Of a stretch of 64,000 nt of DNA, positions 44,101-56,100 are shown in pieces. How positions within the stretch are numbered: the stretch's first letter is position 1; every line of letters starts with the position of its first letter. The stretch comes from Aradus depressus. Its lineage: Eukaryota; Arthropoda; Insecta; Hemiptera; Aradidae. The position numbers and the translations under genes were made by a program. The DNA is taken from contig OY759215.1 of NCBI GenBank assembly GCA_963662175.1, forward strand, positions 58,917,213 through 58,981,212, read 5' to 3'. Under the pieces are notes generated by a model. It made no database searches and was not told where the DNA came from. It saw only the letters and a list, made by a program, of their open reading frames with translations.

Positions 44101-47100
44101 CGTACCTTAAAGAAAGATAGGGCTTGAGGATAAGGTGATGTGTGATGAGGAGGCGATTCAGCTTGAAGAGCAGACGAGGGTGCCAAACCCAGTCGAAAGC
44201 CTGCGCCACGTCCAGAAAGGCACCCGTAGTAGCTCTTGCGCTCTATGAAGGTAGAGACAATGCGAAGACACTGCTGATTTCGGAGGATTTTGTGTAATAA
44301 ATGTGATGAGGTCATACACTGGGCATTTGTAGGTAAGGACTTAATGAAGTGCATGACTTCAGAAGGATGGACGGGTTTAGGTGGTATGAGGAAAGTTGAA
44401 AGGGAGAGTCAGGGAAAACCCCAGGGGTAGAGGATCGGAATGGACAGTGAATGTTTGGCGGAGGGTGGGAAGAAAATGTGTTGGTCCTTTCTGCGTGAGA
44501 TGCAGGCCAGGAACCAACAAATGGTTGAGAGAGAAAGTGGCTTGGTACATCAGGATTTTTTTGGTGCAAACCACAAGGACTTGTCTTCAGTAGATTAGGA
44601 GGACAGGTAGAAATTATACTGATCTGAGCCATAGGATGAGAGATGCTGCCTGAGAAGTCGGAAAGTTGTATATATGTTTGACGGTCGGTGGGATAATGTG
44701 TCCTCTGCCATGTGAAGCGAGCACGACGCTTCGAGGAGATGAGGCGGGGCTGTCCGGGAGGAGTTGGACGAGGTGCTCCATGGTGTTCTGAGGCCAGGGC
44801 TGGGAAGTCAGTGGGAAGTGCGACGGACGTCTGTGAGACGGGAGGCTGTGCTGGCTTAGTCTTGACAGCAGTAGTGGAGCTCCTCAGCCGCTTCAGTTGT
44901 AGTTCTGTAGTTCGCTGGGTGGTCTTCGCCACACTGCGCACATTTGATTGGGAGCTCTCGCGACTTCTTGCAAAACTCTGTGGTGTACAGATTAGTACAC
45001 TTCACGCATCTGACTGGGTGTATCCAACAATACTTAGGAATCTACCTTGCCGGACCCCTGACTTGGAACAAACATTACGCAGATTCGACAGAAAATGAAA
45101 TGACGATTTGGACTACTCAAAAGACTACTAGACAAGCTATTTAAACTTTCGCCTCAACCAAAAATAAAATAAATAAATAGTCCGGTCTCGAACACGATAT
45201 CTCCTGAGTTGGAGGACCGCGCTCTAACCAACTCAGCTATTTTGTATATGGTGACCTGTGGCAGAGGTGTCCCCTATACGTGTGAAATAATAGGAACCTC
45301 GTTGCGATGTTCAGTAATCATCTTAACGAAAAAGAAAATGCAGTTTTTACAATAAAAACAATAGTCAATGAAAAAAGGGAATAAACAAATGACAACACAA
45401 CTTCTACAAAATAATAGACGACAATGTTAATGGGTACTCACATTCCAAAAAATAAAAACCACACTTGGAAACATACTGGAAAAACTAAAACCATAATGTT
45501 CATATCTATGTTCAACACACAAACAAATGAAAAAATAACAAAAGAATAATTATTAAAATAATTTAGAGTGGACAGGGGACACAACAGTTGTCAGTACAAA
45601 GTATGGGTCGCCACTCCCATCCTAATTTAGATATATATTTTTGTTTTGTCGGAGCTGAATACTGAAACACTGATTCAGTGAGACGACTGATGAAGGAACT
45701 GACTGGGCTGTGTTTTGGCAAGCGAACAGGTGGGGGGGCCTCTTCTCTATGAAAGAATACACATTCTTATCTGTCCCATTCATCATTAGAGCTCCTCTTG
45801 AAGTGGTTGTTTTTAGACATGGCCCCTGTCCTTGCCAACTGTCACCCCCCGCCCATCCTCTGCTAGCCTTTTTTTAATCTTTCTAATAGGGGGCTCTGCA
45901 ACTCGCCAACCATCTACGTGCACCCCTGCTACCCCGCTCCGTCCCCTTCACCCCCGTGTATCTAATAGGGGGCTCTGCAACTCGCCAACCATCTACGTGC
46001 ACCCCTGTTACCCCGCTCAGTCCCCTGCACCCCCGTGTATCTAATAGGGGGCTCTGCAACTCGCCAACCATCTACGTGCACCCCTGCTACCCCGCTCCGT
46101 CCCCTGCACCCCCGTGTATCTAATAGGGGGCTCTGCAACTCGCCAACCATCTACGTGCACCCCTGCTACCCCGCTCCGTCCCCTGCACCCCCGTGTATCT
46201 AATAGGGGGCTCTGCAACTCGCCAACCATCTACGTGCACCCCTGCTACCCCGCTCAGTCCCCTGCACCCCCGTGTATCTAATAGGGGGCTCTGCAACTCG
46301 CCAACCATCTACGTGCACCCCTGCTACCCCGCTCCGTCCCCTGCCCCCCCGTGTATCTAATAGGGGGCTCTGCAACTCGCCAACCATCTACGTGCACCCC
46401 TGCTACCCCGCTCCGTCCCCTGCACCCCCGTGTATCTAATAGGGGGCTCTGCAACTCGCCAACCATCTACGTGCACCCCTGCTACCCCGCTCAGTCCCCT
46501 GCACCCCCGTGTATCTAATAGGGGGCTCTGCAACTCGCCAACCATCTACGTGCACCCCTGCTACCCCGCTCCGTCCCCTGCACCCCCGTGTATCTAATAG
46601 GGGGCTCTGCAACTCGCCAACCATCTACGTGCACCCCTGCTACCCCGCTCCGTCCCCTGCACCCCCGTGTATCTAATAGGGGGCTCTGCAACTCGCCAAC
46701 CATCTACGTGCACCCCTGCTACCTCGCTCAGTCCCCTGCACCCCCGTGTATCTAATAGGGGGCTCTGCAACTCGCCAACCATCTACGTGCACCCCTGCTA
46801 CCCCGCTCCGTCCCCTGCCCCCCCGTGTATCTAATAGGGGGCTCTGCAACTCGCCAGCCATCTACGTGCACCCCTGCTACCCCGCTCCGTCCCCTGCACC
46901 CCCGTGTATCTAATAGGGGGCTCTGCAACTCGCCAACCATCTACGTGCACCCCTGCTACCCCGCTCCGTCTCCTGCACCCCCGTGTATCTAATAGGGGGC
47001 TCTGCAACTCGCCAACCATCTACGTGCTCCCCTGCTACCCCGCTCCGTCCCCTGCACCCCCATGTATCTAATAGGGGGATCTGCAACTCGCCAACCATCT

Positions 47101-50100
47101 ACGTGCACCCCTACCAATAGCAATGCTACGCTTAGAAATAGTTAGATCCAAGAATCGTAAATTCGTTCTCCCCCAAGGGATGCCGGAGGTCTAGGCAACG
47201 TTTCTGTAGGTCTTTAGGAATTCTTTAATAATACCTTTTCTCGCATTGCTTCTGGAGCCTGCTGGCACAATTGATCCCTTCGGAGGCCCATCCAAAGTTC
47301 CGATGTTGTTGTATTGTTGAAACTTTAATTTTGACAAATTAATTAGAACTTGGTCAGCAAAACGGGTTAGTAACTTTATTCTTCGTCCACACCTAGATGT
47401 CTTAATTTCATCATTCTGCGTCGCAGCCGGTTCATCTGGGATCATTGTAGGTGGTACACCTTGAGCATCAGCAGAACTTGGTAGTTCATCTAGCACTGGT
47501 TCTATACATCTTGAATTAGGGTCTTCAGTTGACTTCTGTACTCATTATTCGACACATATGTACCTTCATACCAGGCCATATGGATTTAGCTGTCATCAGT
47601 TTGACCGTAGACTTCACTCTTTGGTGTGGTACATTATGTATCTGTCTGAATGCGATCAATCAAAACGGTTTTTGAGAAGTAGCTGTATAAAAGACAGAGA
47701 GTAATTTTTCAGTGTCAACTTCGAGTTCTCTTCGGAGAAAAATCTTTTCAATTCATCGTCTTTCAATTGTGCTTCAGCGATTTTTTCGTAATCGAATATC
47801 GTGACTTCCTCAATTCTGGACAAAGTATCCAGAGCAATGTTTTCTTCTCCTTTTAATGTGTAAAATCCTGGTGGAGAACTGTGAGATATATTGTAGATAT
47901 CGCTGTTGTCTCGGTGAGGCTTTATCATTGTTTTGCTTGAATGCATGATATGGAAACATTTCGACCTTCTAATAAGAGTTTGAACTGCTTCACAGAGAGA
48001 TATATTCCTAACAGTTCCCGATGTTAGGTACTATATGCTCTCTGTGTCTCAGTTAGCTTCTTAGAGTAAAAAGCGATAGGTCTTCAATTTCCGTTTTCAA
48101 GTTGCTGTAAAACTGATCCAATCGCCGTATCGGATGCGTCGATACTAAAATTTAAATGTAAGTCAGTGTTGGGAAACGCCAGTAAGGCTGCGTTGGCTAA
48201 ATCGTAGTTAAATTGTTCAAATTTGCGTATCGTCTCCTCGGTTTAATTTATTGTCTACAGTTCTTCTTCTTAGCTCCTCTTCTAAGATTAAAATGTAATC
48301 GTGAAGAATAGCTTGTGTCCATGGTAGAAATTTATCGTCGTTTCTGGCAATTATATTATTATTATACCTTATATTACTTTAACCTTGTCTGGTAGTGGTT
48401 TTGAACCTTCTTCTGTCATGTGACAACCAAGAAAATCCAGTTCTTCTTCTACTAAGATAGATTGTGAGAGATTGATACTGGGACCAAATTTTTCTAATGT
48501 GTTAAATACTTTTTTAAGATGCCTCAGGTGCAAGTACGAAAACCATTAAGTTAAATTCGAACAGTCCGAAAGGTGGCCGTTTTCTGTTTATCCTCTTCAG
48601 TTATTGGTATTTGAACATATGCCTTAAATAAATCAATTTTCGAAAATATTTTTTAACCACGAAGAATTTTGTGGAAATCCTCAATCCTCGGAACAGGATA
48701 TCGGACTGGAACCGTCTCTTCGTTGAATCTTCTATAAAGACCACATGGTCGGAATGTTCGTTGACCAAGTGGAAAGGACTTGCTCACTGTGATTGTGATG
48801 GTCCAATTATTTCATTGTCGATCACGAATTGGAATTATTGTTTTGACACCTCGAATTTCTTCAGTTCCCAGCTGTCGGCGCAAAACATTTTTTGAAACAG
48901 GTCACTATGCTCCGTTTATAGATGCCAATAAGACACTGATAGCACTAGAGTACCTCATGAAAATAGTCACCCAGCGAAAACAACCACTCGGCAAAATTAA
49001 TCCATGACAAAATAGCCGCCTAATATATTAGTCCAAACGAATGTTTTTAGTACGAACATGATTCAATCACTAATTACTCTGGGGGGCCACGTTACATCTG
49101 CCGAATACCGCGCCGCTCTACTAAATCTTATCGCATTTTTAGATTTTTTATAGGAGCTTGATTTCCATCTCAAGACATGTAGTCTATCCGTTATATTTAA
49201 TTAAGCGGGGAGGGGGAGCACACTCTTATTATCATATCCCTTCCCCCATTCCTTCAAGTATGAGGCATGTGGCGTATTTTGTTTCTCTATTTTTTGCTTT
49301 TTTTTACTATTTTAAAACGGTTTGTCCAGGGGGCTTAACACAAAACTTCTAATAACTGCCGATGTAATGAATGTATCGATATCTTATATTTACATTTAAA
49401 AGCCTACAAGGACGACAAATATTAATTTTCCGCAAAATCGGCCAATGATAATGGGAGAGTCAGGGGGGAGGGCTCAACTCAAAAATCCAATGAGTATATC
49501 GACATAAAATGTATTATGAAGAAGAAATCCCTATATACGTCAACTATTGATTTTTAGCCCAAACGATCTTGGTTTTGGAGGGAAAGCGAACATTTAGTTG
49601 ATTATTTTGTGCTGGGGAAGTACATTGCCGGGGATTCATCGACAACTTCTTTTTCTGTTTGCAGAGATCTTGAGGATGACTGCGAGAGACACGTCTTGGC
49701 GCCGAGGGGACACAAAGAGGTTCGTTATTCTCTTAGTTCTAATTTAATCAAAAATAGGTCTGAAATAAGATGGCGTTTTTCCGAAATACCAGTTATTTTA
49801 ATCCTACACAGTATTATATAAGTTGGTCCTACCTCTGCTTATTTAGGGGTCCATAGACTGAAAACCAAAACTTTTATTTTCATACCCATACCAAAACAAC
49901 AATAACAAGTTTGCGTATTTTCTCATATGCAATTATTTAAAAAAAATTAGTAGGGTTAAATGGAAGGGACATTTCATGTAATTTTTCAGTATTGTTTGAA
50001 CAATTTACATAACTAATAAAAAAAATAAATAAGAAAGTTGTGCCAGACTAGTCACATTTGAGGCGGTTGACCAGTACAATCACATATTTTATAGCCCTAG

Positions 50101-53100
50101 GCCCAACTTTTAAGACGCCCCTTTTTTGAAATCCCTCATTGGGGCATCCAGAACTAAACATCCCATCTGACAGACCATAATATAAAAGCTGGATGTGTGT
50201 TGTGTTTCAGGGAGGATGTCTGACCTGGGCTTGTAAGGTTTGCAAGAGACGATCTGCCAACGTAGACCGACGGCGGGCTGCCACTCTCCGAGAGAGGAGA
50301 CGGCTCAGAAAGGTATCTTACTTATACAGATTGCAATTTTACATGTATTTCTGGTTGATGCTCATCTTCAGACAATAATGCAGACTTACCTCCGCGGTGC
50401 TACCCCCCATAGGAGCCTTGGCTTCCTCCAAGCTGCTCCATCCTGACCCAGTATCCACCAGCCTGTCATCCAATCATTCTCGCATCCTTGTTGATAACGC
50501 AACCAGCCACCTTTTCTTCGGTCGTCTGATCCTTCGGCCCCTACGAAATTTTCTACCATCATATTCTGCCATTTGCCATTTTCTACTTGATCTGTCAGAA
50601 CGAAAACAAATCATGATGACAGTAATATCGATGCTAACACAGTTATTGTTTGTGACATAATATCTTTGACAAGTAAAGTGAAATATATTATAGCTAGATA
50701 TTGTGACTCATGCCCGGGCTTTAACTAAGAAGTTATATAGCCTACTACCGCGCTCTTTCGTCGCTCTGGTGGACATGAGCCCGACTTTACAATGGAAGTC
50801 CTAAATTGCTTCCTTCGGAATTACGTTATTATATAATTCCGTGTGGATACAATTCATGTTCAGGTAACAAACTTGAGATGGGAGTGGTTATTTTGCCATA
50901 TTAGTACTGGTCCAGTATGTGATATATGAGATCCTGAGATATGGATCTAAGCGGCCTAACCTTGGTAAACAAGGTGTATCGGCTGGAGTGTCTTCCAGAG
51001 TGCCCGATGTAACAGTATCTCTTCTCCCTAAACAAGGTGTATCGGCTGGTGTGTCTTCCAGGGTGCCCGATGTAACAGGATCTCTTCTCCCTAAACAAGG
51101 TGTAGCGGCTGGTGTGTCTTCCAGAGTGCCCGATATAACAGGATCTCTTCTCCCTAAACAAGGTGTATCGGCTGGTGTGTCTTCCAGAGTGCCCGATGTA
51201 ACAAGATCTCTTCACCCTAAACAGGGTGTATCGGCTGGTGTGTCTTCCAGAGCGCCCGATGTAACAAGATCTCTTCACCCTAAACAGGGTGTATCGGCTG
51301 GTGTGTCTTCCAGAGTGCCCGATGTAACAAGATCTCTTCACCCTAAACAGGGTGTATCGGCTGGTGTGTCTTCCAGAGTGCCCGATGTAACAAGATCTCT
51401 TCACCCTAAACAGGGTGTATCGGCTGGTGTGTCTTCCAGAGCGCCCGATGTAACAGGATCTCTTCTCCCTAAACAAGGTGTATCGGCTGGTGTGTCTTCC
51501 AGAGTGCCCGATGTAACAAGATCTCTTCACCCTAAACAGGGTGTATCGGCTGGTGTGTCTTCCAGAGCGCCCGATGTAACAGGATCTCTTCTCCCTAAAC
51601 AAGGTGTATCGGCTGGTGTGTCTTCCAGAGTGCCCGATGTAACAGGATCTCTTCTCTCTAAACAAGGTGTATCGGCTGGTGTGTCTTCCAGAGCGCCCGA
51701 TGTAACAGGATCTCTTCTCCCTAAACAAGGTGTATCGGCTGGTGTGTCTTCCAGAGTGTCCGATATAACATGGGCTCTTCTTCCTAAACAAGAAACTCTG
51801 CTTAAGTAATGGAGCATTTGAATAGCGGCTGGTCAGTCTTGTTGCTCCAGGAGCCAAACAGCTGCAGGAAGAAGCAGTTGTCAAAAAGGCTTTGGCGCCG
51901 AATTTAACTCCAAGCATTCCGACTTCCATGCTTTAGTTCCTTAGGTGTGAAACCTCTTCCAAAATTTTAGGTACAAAGTAGGTATTTTGTCTTTGGCTTT
52001 TCTACTTCCAGCTCCTAAGCTGATTGCGCATGAGTGAAAACCTGTTCCAAAAAATTAGGTATTTGTAACAGGTATTTTTAGAAGCTGTAACAATTTGTTC
52101 ATGTTCCTGTAAATGAGCAATTTTTAACAAGTAACAAGTGAGGGAAGCTGTTAATCATTTGTGTTTTTTAGCAAGCTGCAACTACATTAGTTCAATCTCT
52201 TTTCTACTAGAAAAACAGTTTTTGACTAATTTAACCCAACGACTAAAACACTGATGTATTGTACACATTTTCTCAACAGTTAGGCAGAAGATTTAGCTCC
52301 ATAAATATCGATACTACCTCCGATCTGACAAACTTACTTTGCCAGAAATACCTTAAGGGATGTTTTTTATTATGGTAAATGGGATTAGAATACCACTCAA
52401 GAAATTACAGGAAAACATCCTTGAGAAATTGACGAGCTGTCCATCTCATCACCGAGGACGCACATAGGTGTGTTGTGTATATGCTTGTAAACTTAGAGTA
52501 TAACGTGCCGGTAAACATCTTTGATATGAGTAAAAATATAATATCTTACGCGAACTATCATGAATATATTCAGTCACCTTTTAGGTAGAACCTCGACGGT
52601 TGAATCCTAATGAGAGTCGGAATGACCTTAGGATTTTGGAAAGATTTTCATTATGTTCTCTCTAAATATTTTAAATTTGACCCGATTCGAATGCGAAAAA
52701 TTTTCGGAACTGATTAGAATCATGGCGAACGTGCAATGTCGCGCTTATTCTCTCCTATTATGCGAATCCAGATTGTTCCATTTACCTACGACATTGGGAA
52801 ACTTTCTGCAGGGTCTCGATCGCCCTTGCTACGGATTGGCATCGCTATGGTGTTCGCTGCAATGTTTAGAGAAATATCCCGGCAACGGGTTTTTGGGATA
52901 CTACATCACTTGCTATAATGCCTCCAAAATTGTGCTCCTTTATATCTTTATATTTCAAGTTTAATGGTCTTTCCTATGGTCGCCTGCCCTCATCTCGGAC
53001 GAAAATTCCTAAAGCAGATTTCTATTTTTACCTTACGAGTTAAGATAATGTGTCAGGGATATTACAATGCTATTGCTGCCCGAACCCGCTAACAATTTTC

Positions 53101-56100
53101 CAGCGGTTAGGAATTTACGCAAATTTCTATGCTGTAGTAAGCTCAGTTTTGATGATATTTTGCATAGCTTTAGTCGCTCATCGAGACAAATATTTGAAAA
53201 AATTAAATTAAAAAAACATTTTTATGTTCGAAACTGAATTTTTATATTTCCAGTTTTTAGCATCACTTATCTCAAACAGCATAGCACCTATAAAATATTG
53301 GTTTGTTACTGTGTGTCTTGTAAGCCTATTAAAGTTTTTACGAAAAATCAGGTCGTTAGTTTCTTTATATAATTTTTTTTTTAATAGTAGAAGATAAACT
53401 ATTCGACTCGGAAGTACTTAGAGGGGCCAACTCGGATTTGGTTGGTCCGGATACAGCGATTATAAGTGTCAACAGAATGTGGGACCCTTGTGAAGGGACA
53501 TCCGTCTATTTTCAGTCTACAAGATAGGCCACTTAGCAGGGAGGGGATACAACCCGGGTTTTTGTGCCCGAGGAGGACGTTCTCACAAATTTGTTGACAC
53601 TCTAAGGATCCGCCTGCCTCCTGACAGTTAATATATCGGCCTAGTGCAGTATTAACAGAATATGAGCTGTTGAGGGTAGTGTGGAACTTGCTCGTCAGCG
53701 GGCTTTGGCAAGTTCAAGTAAGTGCTCTTTAGTCTATCGTATAAATTTCAGTACAGTAAGACATTAGTTGCATATAAAGAACTTTTTGAGAATTATTAGA
53801 ATTTGGAAAAGGGGGGCACCAGTGACACAGAGGTAGCGTTCTTGCCTAGTATGCTCAAAATCGCGGGTTCGGAACCCGGTCGAGGTTCTTAGGTTTTTTT
53901 AGTTCTGGGAGGCAGAAAAAAACTTTGAGCTCGCCGTCCTCCAAATGGGGCATTAAGCGATGGTCCCGAGCCTGTCCGATGTCTGGTACTCGTTAAGAAC
54001 CCTATCCTAACTAAACCTGGGTATGCCACAGTAGAGTCGGGCTCATGTCCACCAGAAAGACGAAAAGCCCTCGATAAAAGCGAGTTGAAGCCAGGGTATG
54101 AGTCACAAAAACAAATGAATTATATAATTCGTCAGTTCGTCTAGTTGCCATGGTAGCAGTGCTTTTCGTTATAATTTCTGTTTCAACTTGTAGATTATCT
54201 CTTGGCATTTTTGAGATTTTGATATTGAAAAATATCTTTTATTCCCTCAGGAAACCTCTCCTTGGCCCAAGCACGAGTATACTTGACATTTACATCTAGA
54301 GAGCTTGCTCCTGACAATTTTGAATCATAGTTTTGCTCTGTGTTGGGCAGGTAAACGAGGCGTTCGAAGCACTGAAACGACGGACCAGCCCCAACCCAGG
54401 CCAGAGACTGCCCAAAGTGGAGATCCTGAGGAATGCCATAGAGTACATAGAGTCCTTGGAGGACATACTCCAGGGACCCGCCTCTCCTTCCTCGAGTGTA
54501 AGTCCTTTCTTCACTTCTCTGCCGTTTTCGTAAGTTGGGACTTGAAATTACGTGGTTGTTACCAAGTTGGGTAAAAATCGCTGCATTCAATCAAATTCAT
54601 CCTGGAAATGTCTCTCTTGATAACTGCCATAAGCATTTATCTTATTGGATAGTAAATGAGTGATCTCGACAATATAAAAATTGAGGGGGCACAACCTCGG
54701 TGCGACCTGTATTTAAAATGAAGTGTCCTGACTCATCACTGTTCCTCAAAAACTGTTGAAGCTAAAATTTTGAAAAGGACATTATTTACATGATGAGAAG
54801 AAGGGATTTTTTTTTAAATTCTCACTCTAAAGGGGATGGTATGGTTGTAATCTTCTAGCTCTTTAATGGTTGATCAGATTTTCATGATTTTTTTGATTTT
54901 TCTTAGCTCTGGTAAATCAATCTGAACAACACTTTACGATCAAATTATCTAACCTAGAACATGTATACATGAACTATACATGTCGAGGGAGGCGGGTTAA
55001 TGACACACTTCTACGTCCTCAAAATCATTGAAAATATGAACTTATTTTTTCAACTTACTAAATGGGCAACACCGCGTGAATCCTCTATGGTTTATATATA
55101 AAATATAGAAAAAAAAAGGAAAAATTATGAACTTATAAACTTAAAAAAGTAGTTTTTAATCTTCAACATCGTTAGTATAACATTGGAATCATGTCTATTT
55201 TGTTGATATGCCTTCCATAAAAATCTTTAGATGAATTAATTTTAGAATTGTTTAGAGTAGAGCTATTTTTGAAATGATGATTAGTGTTTACGAGGCAGTA
55301 AATAGTATTTAAGAGTCAGTATAATTCAAGACGCCTCCTTTACATCTTGTGGTATTTAGTTCAAAACTAGTTTCTATACCGCCCAGACAAGACTTAGATT
55401 AAATTTACCGTCTTGCAAGAGCGACGGGTGGAAGCCGACTATAAAGAAAGTCGGACCCCCGGCCGAGTTTCGAACCTGCATATCTTAATATTGACAATGT
55501 CAATTAGGTCAATACATATCATTGATAATTGCCAATCAGGCGAAAACATCTGAATTATTGTAAAAATGATTATTATTTTTTTTGACCCCGGAGGTACCTT
55601 TGTGTGTTATTTGTATCTTTCTCACTTTCGTTATATTTACACAAATCAGAATACCAAAAAAGAGCCCAAATATAATTACTGGTTTGACTACTGTAACAGT
55701 AGTAATACTCAAAACGTCACCGGTGAATCACCGGCGATGTACTTCTCAGTATGAGTTTATCAAGAAAGTTTTCGCTCTTCTATCGCCAGCAATTGACCGT
55801 ATGGGGCAAAAATCCATATTTGACTTGCATAGTAGCTTCTGAATTATTATACTAAATATTTTAAGCTGGCTCGTGCCTACCTTCTATGGCCGCAAAGTCC
55901 TGCTAAACAGTTCGAGCAACAAATTCAGGAATGGAGCAACAAATTAATACATAATCTGCACTAAATATTGCGTTCAACAAAATTCGGATTAATTATTTGT
56001 TTCTAATACTTGGCCGCCACCTATGACCACGAATTTCTGCTAAACGATTGGAGCAACAAATTCGGGAATAGAGCAATAAATTAGCACATAAATAGCAATA

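Noticed and set aside
45883..47098. Fourteen overlapping minus-strand frames of 62 codons
   Set aside because: They arise from the 79 bp repeat; each is the same repeated text and none has flanking gene structure.
45882..51785. CRISPR array
   Set aside because: Direct head-to-tail tandem units without unique spacers, in a eukaryotic intron.
50901..51929. A 342-codon minus-strand and a 296-codon plus-strand protein
   Set aside because: Both come from a stop-free 63 bp minisatellite within the MyoD-like intron; no domain or splice support.
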